Positions 47,351 through 56,740 of a DNA stretch of 64,000 nt are shown piece by piece. The stretch spans positions 426,733,265 through 426,797,264 of the forward strand of contig NC_085138.1 of NCBI RefSeq assembly GCF_035046485.1, read 5' to 3'. How positions within the stretch are numbered: position 1 is the first letter of the stretch; each line of letters begins with the position of its first letter. Source of the stretch: Aedes albopictus (Eukaryota; Arthropoda; Insecta; Diptera; Culicidae). Made by a program: the position numbers and the translations under genes. A model generated the notes under the pieces. That model saw nothing but the letters and a program-made list of their open reading frames with translations. It was not told the origin of the DNA and searched no databases.

Positions 47351-48329
47351 TTTTGTGATATCAAGTAATTTCTTTTGTGATCGCTTTGCAGTCTTCAACA
47401 AAGTTTTTCAGAACATCTTAGGCTATCATTTTACAGTATCGGTTAAAAAATTCCAGACAAACTTTTTCAACTTATGACAAAAATGCAAAAAAGTATGTTT
47501 TCCCATACAAAATCCCATACATATCTCTATTGCAATGCGCAAAGTGTAAACGCAACCGATCGTGCTCAAATTTTGCACAGATACTCAGGACCCGAAACGG
47601 AACCAAAAAAGCTTGGATCTGAGAAAACGGTTCCGATGACCCACGCTAATATACATATATCCCGATTTCAATTTGTATAGAAAAATGTGTGGTTGCCTCA
47701 ATTTCTGCTTGAAACGTCGGTTGACATTGACACTTCATAACTCACTGCCCTGTAATCTCATGCAAAGCCTTTACATGCCTTAAAACTCCTCTTAAATATC
47801 CCTGAAACTTCTATAGAAGCTCCAAGGAACCTCCGTGTACCGCACCGAATACTCCCTTGAAACTTGAAAATCGAAAACCTGACAAATTTGTAAAACGTCG
47901 ACAACCAGAGAAAACCACTCAACAATTAGAGAGAATCTTTCAACATTAGCATGAAGCCATCCTCAGCGACACCACTCTCACACTGTATCCCACAAGCGTG
48001 CTTTTTTCATGGTATGTATACTCAGTACACGACACGACCGCTCCTGAGTTAACCCTTTCGAACCGAATTGTTTCGCCACAGCTGCCACAACCTCGCCCGT
48101 CTTGAACACGTTTGTTATGTTCGGATTCATCGCCGGGGGCTTGTTAGCCCCTCTGTCTCCAATGAGTTAAGGAATCGTTCATAATTTGAGTCCTAGCCAA
48201 TCGATTGAAATGTTGTATTTCATCTTAGAAAATGCAATTTAAGGGAATTCAAATTCATTGGGAAAAATAAGAAATGACTGAACAAATCTAGCTTCTTGGC
48301 GTTTAAACGAGGCCAAAAGAGATACCCCC
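47351..48329. other. intron 4, no recognised feature
   Basis: Mixed sequence. The phrase TTAACCCTTTCGAACC at about 48049 resembles a small-element end, but I found no partner. Confidence 0.35.
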
Positions 48330-48850
48330 TAGAGCTCCCTAAAACTTCCTGAAACCCTCTGGAACATCCTGTGACCCCTTGAAGCGCCTCTGAAACCCTA
48401 TGAAATCCCTTAAAACGCCCTTAAGACCTCCTGGTACCCCCTGAAACTTTCTACGATCCCTTGGAATGCCCTTGAGACCCCCAAATAACCAATGAGACCC
48501 CTTGAAATGCCCCTGAGACCTCCTGAAGCACCCTTGAGACACCCTAGAACCACTCTGAAACCCACTCGGACTTCCTGAAACGCCCCTGAGGCCTCAGAAT
48601 CACCCCTGAGGACCCCTGAAACATCATTTAGACCTTCTTGATCTCATTTGGAACCACTTAGACCCCTTCAAGCGTCCTTGAGGCCTGTTGGAACCCCCTG
48701 AGACCTTCTGAAACGTCTTTGAGACCTCCTGAAGTGCATCTGACACTCCCTGTGTCATTATGGAACCCGTTGAAATGTCCCTGCGACCTTCTGGTACCCC
48801 TGAAACTCCTGGATACCTCTGAAATGCACCTGCAACCTCCATAAGCTATA
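48330..48850. repeat. degenerate C/T-rich short tandem repeat
   Basis: Words such as CCCCTTGAAATGCCC, GACCTCCTGAA and ACCCCCTGAAAC recur about every 25-30 bases. It resembles the interior of the array at 37.5-38.5 kb and, in complement, 55560-55845. Confidence 0.6.
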
Positions 48851-49149
48851 ATCGAATCTGGTCATTGATGCATGGCATGAAACTGCTTTAGGGAGTGCTA
48901 TGTCTATTTGGTTGTAATGCTACCATGGGTTGAAAAGCGCCGATCAGAGGGGAGCAAGTTTTGTTTCGTTTTAAAAAGGTGGAAGTCTCTGCAAGTACTA
49001 CGTTTGGGTCATATGTGATGACCTTTCCGATTCATCACTGGCACTAAACCCAATGTGTAAAACCTGTTTGAACAAACTGTTTTTTTTTTTTGCATTCCAT
49101 GTTAGAGAGGATCTTCTGCTTAATACGTGGCTTCCTTTTCTTATTCCAG
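48851..49149. other. end of intron 4
   Basis: A T-run at 49080-49091 and the pyrimidine-rich tract TTCCTTTTCTTATTCCAG lead to the acceptor ending at 49149. Confidence 0.5.
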
Positions 49150-49338
49150 GTCAGTGACATCTTCCAGTTCTACACCCTGAGCAGCGACATGCCGGAGGAG
49201 GACGTTGAGCAGACCCTGGGATCGACCGCTTTTGGCAATCCTTTCGGTTGGGCCAACAGAGCTCAATCAAGTAGCTGTACCAGTTGGCTGATTGTACTCG
49301 GAATTTTATTGCTGCAAAGAATAATGCGTTTCCTGTAA
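49150..49338 (+). CDS. Ig/FN3 adhesion protein, last exon with GPI-anchor signal and stop
   Basis: It reads VSDIFQFYTLSSDMPEEDVE, then QTLGSTAFGNPFGWANRAQS and SSCTSWLIVLGILLLQRIMR, FL and TAA at 49336-49338. SDIFQFYT closes the FN3 domain. An acidic linker follows, then a small-residue stretch (GSTAFGN or QSSSCTS) suitable for cleavage and GPI attachment, then a hydrophobic tail WLIVLGILLL at the very C-terminus. This is the standard layout of a GPI-anchored protein; a single-pass membrane protein is less likely because there is no cytoplasmic domain. Acceptor CAG ends at 49149 and phase 0 matches the previous exon. Confidence 0.93.
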   Translation, partial: VSDIFQFYTLSSDMPEEDVEQTLGSTAFGNPFGWANRAQSSSCTSWLIVLGILLLQRIMRFL

Positions 49339-49895
49339 GAATTTTAGTTTTCAAGTCACTAATCTAATGTGGATATATTTATTTCTTATGTGATAAAAGA
49401 AGTTTGGAGCATAGAGATGTGAGTCTTAAGCTTGATCATAGAGAAGAGATTCAAAACAGGTGTCCCAAAGGGCATTTCCTTTTGTAATGACTTTGATTAG
49501 GTGAAACAGAAATAAAATAAGATTGCTAAAATTTGAAAAACTCAATTCGAAATTCGACTTAAACAAACGACGAAGAAGATGATATAAAAGATTTACAAAG
49601 ACAAGATGCTATGATGTAGACATAAGATTCAAGATACTATAACTCATTCCTTTTGTAAAATAGATTCTAATTTTACCGCTGATAGTCTGACGAGGACTTC
49701 TAGAGAGACCCCAAAAGTAAACTACCGAAAAACAAATCGATGAGAAGTATAATTACAAACCTGTAAGTGTAAACTAGCCGTAAGTACATGTCCTAGTGAA
49801 AGCAAGCGAGCATTCAACCGTCAATTGGTTGGAATCATCCTTTGTGAATAATGTGAAACCGCAGCAAAATGGTACCCATTTTTTAAATAAAGTAA
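49339..49895 (+). promoter_or_regulatory. probable 3' UTR with candidate poly-A signals
   Basis: AATAAA hexamers occur at 49511-49516 (172 bp past the stop) and 49886-49891. Which is used, and where the transcript ends, cannot be decided here. The sequence is AT-rich and free of recognisable repeats, as expected for a UTR. Confidence 0.45.
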
Positions 49896-50989
49896 TTTTA
49901 AAAACCCGATCCCACCATACTGCCGTAATCATTGAAGAGAAATCAGTGTGTGATTTGAGCACCGGTCATTTGGCTGTGGTGGCAGTTAATCCTCCCCGGA
50001 GATATTGTACTCGGATTGTTGGTCCCGCGCTGGGATGCGGGTAATTTGAACCAGGAACCAGGTGACCTTTTGACCGCGTTCTATTGAGGGCCATAACGGG
50101 ACGAGCTCTCGAGCAAACGAGCACCATGAATCCAATTCCACATAAATTAATTACAATTTGCTTAATTGGCAATATGCGCGCTAGCTGGAGGTTCGCCGTG
50201 TGTGATCGCAACGAGTTTTCGACTTTTTAATTAGTGTACGCCGGAATGGTTGGGTCACCTCACGGGGGGGATTGGTTTGGGGCCGGTCCCGTAAACGAAT
50301 TACAGCGGTCGATTGAAGGACTTTGGATGGAGAGATGACATCGGCAGAAGAGCTCCCTGTCGTGCGAGAGAAAGAGAAGGAGATAGAGAGACACGTGACA
50401 GGAGAGAGGATACATACAATGGGTCGGGTCAAATTGGATTTCGGATCAAGTGGGGTAAGTGATTTAATGTACTTTTATGTGGAATTTATGTTGCAGCTGC
50501 AGGGAGTAATTATCGGCTGGCTGTGTGACTTGTGACGATTTTGTGCTGGTCCGATAGAGATTTCGGCCCAATATAGGGGTGGTGGTCGTTTGATAAACAT
50601 TATCAGGTGCAGAAGTGGATTTACGTTATGGTTTACCAATCAGTCCGAAATATGATGACAATTTATTCGATTCATAAAGTTTAATCCCCACCTAGAGTGA
50701 AAAATCAAATTGTGCATTCGATGGAAAAATATGGCAAACCAATGTTGTTTTGAGAATTGAGTTATTATTTTTATCAGATTTTCATCTGCCTCTGGCCCCG
50801 GTGTTTCACACAGTTCTTGGTATTTATAATTTGTAATCGAGCGAATTATCTACAAATAAACGTATGATGAAAACGCTTTTTGGAAATCAACCAAGTGTAG
50901 ATGAACTAGATCAAAGTATTTTTCACCATCTAATCCTTAACGAGTTTTGAACAAGAGTCTCTGACTGCTTATGAACACCACTGTGATTT
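49896..50989. other. non-repetitive sequence downstream of the gene
   Basis: Balanced composition with a purine-rich patch at 50360-50420 (GAGAGAAAGAGAAGGAG). No gene model is supported. It could be further 3' UTR or intergenic control sequence. Confidence 0.35.
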
Positions 50990-51029
50990 CTGAGGTTAGT
51001 CATATGGCCGGAATTAAGACCCTTGTAAA

Positions 51030-51236
51030 TCGCTGCAGCGGAAGAACGTCATCGAGGCGCTGAAGTGGCTGGGCACGTTCGTGAGGAACTACGATCAACA
51101 TCAGCATGAAATTCCCCATCATTTGAAAAGTTTGTGGAAATTTTGGAGAGCATACGCAATCGTGCAAGATGAATACGTAGAGATAATAGACTCCGAAACA
51201 TTGGAGTCAAGCAGTTGTATTTCATGTGAGAGCTGA
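51030..51236 (+). pseudogene. short coding-like relic, unidentified
   Basis: A frame reads SLQRKNVIEALKWLGTFVRN, YDQHQHEIPHHLKSLWKFWR and further to a stop TGA at about 51236. Codons at the start (AAC GTC ATC GAG GCG CTG AAG TGG) are GC-rich at third positions, unlike the flanks. The phrase NVIEALKWL has a feel of Helitron-associated proteins, but I cannot confirm this. There is no start codon or splice context. It is probably a transposon fragment. Confidence 0.25.
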
Positions 51237-51408
51237 ATAGGCGTCGAAGATACCATCACTCATCTCGCCCCAACGGCTGTTTTGCCCCTGTAGACCCTGT
51301 TGCTCAACCTAGGTACTCTGGTCAACGTGCAGCTACTGACGATATCTCTCCCAGAACTCTACTGAGATTTCAACAATTGACTGTCATTTTACAATACTTT
51401 GGCGCCAC

Positions 51409-51552
51409 ACACAAATTACGTAACGCTATAGAGAGGAGGAATCTAGCGTACCGTTACATTCCATACAAAAAAATAGGCTTCCACATAAAACGCATTACAT
51501 CGGTGAGAGAGGGGGTCTGAAATGGTCGATTTCAGCGTTACGTTACTTGTGT
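51409..51552. mobile_element. 144-bp MITE with ACACAA ends
   Basis: ACACAAATTACGTAACGCT at the left is matched by AGCGTTACGTTACTTGTGT at the right. It abuts the next element, which may have inserted at its edge. No clear target duplication was seen. Confidence 0.7.
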
Positions 51553-51553
51553 A

Positions 51554-52499
51554 AACTCATTGCACAATTATGGGTCACACACAATTATTAGTCACTTTCC
51601 ACTTTAATAGATAAATAATAAATAATTGCAAGCTTTTGATGGCCATTATCATTTTTCGTACATAAGTTGATATGTTTTGTGTCACTATACGTATCGCACA
51701 CAGGCTTATACGTCAAAACATACATATTCTCAATATTTGTTGTTTGGCGCAAAACCATCTGTCAAAGTAACGCTTCGATTGTGATAGGAAAGTGCGTGCG
51801 CTGCTTTCGTAAGCTCTGTAAAAGCGAGCTTTAGTGATTTTCAAGTGCGAAATAGTATCGTCACCAGAACAAAGGTATAATTTACGTTCTAAATGTAGAA
51901 ATTCACGTGATTGCAGCAAATTAAAGCTTATTTCAGAAAAAAATTAAGTGACTCATTATTGTGCCAAGGAACCCCAAAAATCACACAATTATGGGTCACT
52001 TTTTGTGCAGCATAATATTGAGAGTTCTGCGAACATGAGAATTGCATACTTTTAGGCGTTTATCGGTGGTTGTGTTGGAGATTTTGTCCCAATTTTTTAA
52101 AATTGATTCCAAGTCGTGAAAACACGCTTCGTTAAGAGGTTGAGACCAGTTTTAGATTCTACTATAGTTGATTTATCGAGAATAAGTGATCATTCATTGA
52201 CAAAACATAATTGTTGAGCCGATTCCTCTTGAGTGACCCATAATAGGCTACAAATTGACCCATAATTGTTACACAACCAATTTTGACCCATTATTGTGGT
52301 TTTCATTGTTCACCAATATTTTAGTAATTTTCACATCCTGAAATGAATTTTACAAGCAGATTTTGATATAAAACAATAAAAAGGAATTTCAATGAAAAGA
52401 ATATAAAATAAAAATCAAGAAAGTGTTATATTTGTATGAAAAACGATTCATATTATGAAATGATTGCTTCTTGAGTGACCCATAATTGTGCTATGAGTG
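51554..52499. mobile_element. 946-bp TA-flanked TIR element with repeated terminal motif
   Basis: TA lies at 51552-51553 and 52500-52501. The ends share ACTCAT then GCACAATTATGGGTCAC. The 16-mer CACAATTATGGGTCAC or close forms occur at 51563, 51580 and 51984, and in complement at 51948, 52233, 52255, 52283 and 52475. The interior is AT-rich without a transposase frame. The plan is like that of 27383-28722, although the sequences are unrelated. Confidence 0.85.
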
Positions 52500-52666
52500 T
52501 ACGATGCCATTCGTGTCCATGGTCAACTCGTCCACGTCCAACAATTTCATTATCAATATCGTCAACACTTGCAGAAAAGTAGATATGATCAACGGCAATA
52601 TGTGCTCACTCTCATTCTTTTGCTAGGTCTTTTATTTGTAGAGACGGCATTTTAAAGAAATGCAAA

Positions 52667-53335
52667 TATTACTACACTCAAGCCTACATTTAAGTAGAAT
52701 CCATTAAAGTAAAATCCATTAAAGAACCTCCATTTAAGTAACGTGACTGAAATGGAAATTTATTGTAGTCACAGTTTATCAAATGTGCATAGGCTACGAT
52801 TTCGAATACATCTGTTCTGCGGAAAGTTCATTAGGCCGAACAAGTCAATAGACCGCAAAGGTCACAGGCCGCAAAGGCCTATTCGGCCTTATGACCTAGT
52901 CGGCCTTGTGACCTAGTCGGCTTTATGATCTAACCGACCTTATGACCTATTACTACACTGAAACCTCCATTTAAGTAGAACCCATCAAAGTACCTTCATT
53001 TATGTAACGTAACTGAAATGGAAATATACTGTATTCAGAGCAAAACAAATAACGTACATAGGCTACGATTTCGAAAACATTTGTTCTTCGGAAAGGATTA
53101 GGCCGGAAAGGCTATTACGTCGAATAGGTCTTAAAGGTCATTAGGCCACAAAGGTCATTGGCCCGAACAGGTCAATAGGCCGAACAGGACATTAGGCCGC
53201 AAAGTTCATTTTTCCGTAAAGGTCATTAGGCCGCCTAGCAAAGATCATTGGTCGCAAAGGCCTATTCGGCCTTATGCTCTAGCCGGCTTTATGACCTAGT
53301 CGACCTGGCGACCTGTGACCTAGTCAGCCTTCCCA
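52667..53335. repeat. tandem pair of units with GGCC-type foldback cores
   Basis: Two copies start with TATTACTACACT at 52667 and 52948, followed by CATTTAAGTAGAA and GGCTACGATTTCGAA. Each then has a 16-base micro-repeat of the type AGGCCGAACAGGTCAAT, which switches to its complement TTCGGCCTTATGACCTAG halfway. Each unit is therefore partly self-complementary. The second unit is longer by extra micro-repeats. Confidence 0.75.
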
Positions 53336-53687
53336 AGAAAAAGAAGTAGTTGAACAACACTTTCTTAAGCTAAAATTTACTTAACCCTTACAGGATGTGG
53401 AAAACTTTTTTTGCATAGTCTTACTTATAGCTTTTGACCCAGTGGATAGATTTTTAAAACCAAAATGTTTTTATCAAGGGAATTAGTTGTGCTATCATAT
53501 GCGAAATCATATGGGAAATTATGTTATGCTGGAACATTTTGGAGATATAGCTGGAAATGCAGTGTACACCACTTGTTCTTCATCCGATTCCGCGTTTTAT
53601 TTCTATTTACATATGATCTATTTTAATGGAACTTGCACAATAATCTTTGTTTGGGTTGGGGCTGTTAGATAGAAATGTTTTATGTCC
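53336..53687. other. no recognised feature
   Basis: AT-rich sequence with no repeat boundary or coding character. Confidence 0.4.
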
Positions 53688-53691
53688 TTCA

Positions 53692-53937
53692 CTGCCGTAA
53701 TTCTGCAAAGTGACGTAAGCGTCATTCAAAATGTCTATATTTTTTGGTATATTATATATAATATCTGATGTAAAAATAACACTGTGGTATGCCCGCTGTA
53801 TTAGAATGCAAGATCTAGTCGTTATCTATCATCTACGGAAAGAAACTTAGAGAATGAGCAAGAGTTTTATGCATAATAACCGAAAAATGGGCAAAAACTA
53901 TCCATGTCGCTTACGTCACTTTGCAGAATTACGGCAG
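53692..53937. mobile_element. MITE, CTGCCG termini, TTCA duplication
   Basis: CTGCCGTAATTCTGCAAAGT and its complement at the right form inverted repeats of 30 bp (to TTACG). TTCA is present at 53688-53691 and 53938-53941, a 4-bp duplication. The first bases match the hairpin at 1266-1341. Confidence 0.82.
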
Positions 53938-54052
53938 TTCAACAGTTGTAACATAGACCTCCAGGTTATCAAAAACGTCCAGAAGTCTTAAACTTTCTCT
54001 ACTGAATACAATTAATTGTGTTTACTTTTCAAATCACTTGAACTTGATGAAT

Positions 54053-55397
54053 TAAATTCGAATATACATTTCAAAACATGAAATGATGGTAGTCATGACC
54101 TGCCCAGCCAACACACGATCGCATATGATGTAGAATAGGATGCTGAAGTGGAGGCGATATGCGTACACTTAACACGCGGTTAAATGGAAGCATGCACGCA
54201 TATCGCCTCCACTTTTGCATCCCATTCTACATCATATGCGATTTTGTGTTGGCTAGGTGGTGATGTTCTAGGAAATTTAAAATAGCTCTGGAGTTCTGAT
54301 TGTAAAAGTGTATCAAACTAATGTATAAATGTCAGAACTGATTTCACTCCAGGAATTTCTTCAGGATTCCTCGGGAATCCTCCAAAGATTTCTCCAAAGA
54401 TTTCTCCAGGCGTTCATACAAACCATATGTCTCATTTTCTGAATAGTTTGGATGATTCGGGAAGCTTCTAAGATGTATATTCGAAAATCACGTGAATCAA
54501 CTGATCTTCTATGACTACCAAAACGCGTTATAGGGAGTTTGACGTGTAGCCGACGCTTTGTTACGAGTGTAGATGTGGAGGCCTTAACCATATGATATGT
54601 AAAAATGATGCTACAGGTATCGCTGATGTACTGGAAATTTGTCTCCCACGACTTGTATTATATGTTTGAATCAAATAAGACAAATGCCGATATTAGTGCA
54701 CTTCATAGGTATAGTTTAGTTTCAGAATAGTTTGGATGATCTACAACAGCTTTAAGTTATATGATATATGATTGAGCTTATCATCTATGTCTACTAAAAC
54801 AAACTACTCCAAGTTTTGAACGTGCATGATGCTTTATTACGAGTGTAGATCTAAAGGGCTTAACCACATAATACTGAAAGGTGACCTTAGATATCTCTGA
54901 TGCTCTGGAAACTTCTCTCCCATGGCTTGCATTATGTGTATAAATCAAATGGACTAATTCTCATGTTTGTGCACTTCTGTTGATATACCATTTTAAATTC
55001 AAACCATATTTCTCAACTTCCGAATAGTTCGGATGATCCAGGATGCCTCTATGATGTGTATAGAAGTATCACATGAATCAACTGATCTTCTATGACTACC
55101 AAAACGCACTATACCAAATTTGAAATGCACCGGAAGCGTTATTACGGGTGTGGATATAAAGGCTTTGACTCCAGAATGATTTGGATGGCCTAAGGTATTG
55201 CCACTGATGTGCAGTTAGTCTTTCATACTCTGATTTACATGTATGGATCTGATGAAATCAGTTCTGAAATTTATACATTAGTTTGATATACTGTTACAGG
55301 TATAGGCCTTACAATCAGAACTCCAGAGCTATTTTAAATTTTCTAGAACATCACCAGGTCATGACTACCATCATTTCATGTTTTGAAATGTATATTT
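54053..55397. mobile_element. long-TIR element with about 300-bp tandem interior
   Basis: Outer arms carry ACATTTCAAAACATGAAATG and its complement, followed inward by GATGGTAGTCATGACC, GGTGATGTTCTAG and CAGAACTCCAGAGCTA in mirror order. The arms are about 150-180 bp once the MITE at 54103-54257 is removed from the left arm. The interior holds about three 290-300 bp tandem units (TGAATAGTTTGGATGAT or variants near 54436, 54726 and 55024). No transposase is present. Confidence 0.7.
54103..54257. mobile_element. foldback MITE inside the left arm of the preceding element
   Basis: The undisturbed right arm gives the empty site GACCTGGTGATG in complement. In the left arm GACCTG is followed by this element and then TGGTGATG, so TG is duplicated. 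Arms of about 60 bp start CCCAGCCAACACA and contain GATGTAGAATAGGATGC and GTGGAGGCGATATGCG. The element at 643-758 has the same arm plan and also a 2-bp duplication. Confidence 0.82.
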
Positions 55398-55560
55398 GAT
55401 CTTGTACCGACTTTTCTAACCCTCTAAGCAAAATACCCTCTTCGAATGAGTGTAATCAGTTTCGTACCTTTTAATTCCGCCCTTTGTTGCTTATTCTTTG
55501 ACAGATACGCGTATTTCGACTACCACTTGCAATCATCCTCAGTGTCAGTTATCCAGTGGT
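55398..55560 (-). mobile_element. dispersed-repeat fragment with hammerhead-like core
   Basis: The minus strand of 55499-55547 can fold as a minimal hammerhead. Stem I pairs TGACA with TGTCA, the core is CTGAGGA, stem II pairs GATTGC with GTAGTC, GAAA follows, then a 2-bp stem III with loop CGCG, and a cleavage triplet ATC. One extra T lies between CTGAGGA and stem II. The rest of the block to 55398 has no frame. Penelope-like elements are the usual carriers of such motifs. Confidence 0.45.
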
Positions 55561-55845
55561 TAGCGATTTCGAGGGTTCCGGAGGGTCTCCGGTGCGTTAC
55601 ATGAGGTAAGAGGAGGTTTTGAGGATTTCAGAAGCATTTCATGGAGTTCCAGTGGATTTTCAGCAGGTTTCAGAGGCAACGCAGGTAACGCAGGCGACTT
55701 TGGGGGTTTCAGAGGGTCCAAGAGAGGGTCTCAAGTGCGTTAAATGGGGTTCTTGTGAGTTTTGGAGGGATTTCGGAGGCATTTCAGGAAGTTTCAGAGA
55801 CCTCATCACAAAAACATGTGAAGCGCCCCTGAAATGCCCTTTGAT
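55561..55845. repeat. degenerate G/T-rich short repeat
   Basis: Words such as GGGTTTCAGAGG and GGAGTTCCAGTGG recur. It looks like the complement of 48330-48850. Confidence 0.5.
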
Positions 55846-55849
55846 TTAA

Positions 55850-55948
55850 CCGTTATGTGTCCAACAAACTTTTTGCTTTTTTCTTCACCATGCCATTTAA
55901 AAATAAATGGGCGCTAGGTACCCGGGTACCCTGTCGGCCACATAAGGG
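55850..55948. mobile_element. 99-bp TTAA-flanked MITE (piggyBac-type target)
   Basis: TTAA lies at 55846-55849 and 55949-55952. The ends CCGTTATGTG and CACATAAGGG are inverted repeats. Elements with TTAA targets and CC...GG ends are typical of piggyBac relatives. Confidence 0.75.
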
Positions 55949-55979
55949 TTAAGGGTGTTATTTTAATCCCCTGATACGA

Positions 55980-56605
55980 CGCTGACCTGAAATGCCACGG
56001 AATATCCCTGAAACCTGGCGGATGAACATTCAAGATGGCGGCGGTTTAATGGAGTTTTAGGCTCCAAAACCATGCAATATGGGAATATTTGGTATGACGA
56101 AGATGTCCGGAGTACAAAAATAGCGACCAGAATATCAAAGATGGCGGGTAAAAATAAAAGATGGCGGCTGTTTAATGGATGATGGCTCCAAAACCATGCA
56201 ATATGAGTGTATTTGGTATGGAGAAGATGTCTGGAAGTCCAAAAATGGCATCCACAATATCCAAAATGGCAGTCTAAAATTCAAGATGGCGATATGAAAT
56301 ACAAGGTGGTGACTGTTTAATGGAGGTATAGGCTCCAAAACCATGCAATATGGGTATATTTGGAGCGAGGAAGATATCTGAGGTCCAAAAACAGTGGCCA
56401 GAATATCCAAGATTGCGGCTGAGAATTCAAGATGGCGGCTGTTTCATGGAGTTTCAGCTCCAAAACCATGCGATGTGCGTATATTTAGTATGGGGAAGAA
56501 GTCTGGAGTCCAAAAAAATGGCAACTAAAATTCAAGATGGCGGTTTTTCAAGTGTTTATGGTTCAAACATCAAAATCCAGATAAACGGTATGACTTCTGT
56601 TGCTA
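55980..56605. repeat. about 125-145 bp tandem repeat, five units
   Basis: CAAGATGGCGG or close forms recurs at about 56034, 56158, 56282 and 56429, each followed by TTTAATGGAG, GGCTCCAAAACCATGCAATA and GAAGATGTCTGGAGTCC. Short frames through these units are repeat artefacts. Confidence 0.75.
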
Positions 56606-56639
56606 TGTAGTGGATTTTTGTTAAACGTATGAAAGTGCA

Positions 56640-56740
56640 ATATTCATCAAGATGTCACTTGAGTTTGGTTGAAATTGGTTTTCGAAGGTACAAGAAAGGC
56701 GCCACCACCTAGGAGGATTTATTAGGTTTTTTTTTCATTC
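56640..56740. mobile_element. end fragment related to the nested element at 12.6 kb
   Basis: CAAGAAAGGCGCCACCACCT followed by AGGAGGATTTATTAGG is the complement-like counterpart of the left end of 12645-15455. A T-run follows. Confidence 0.45.
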
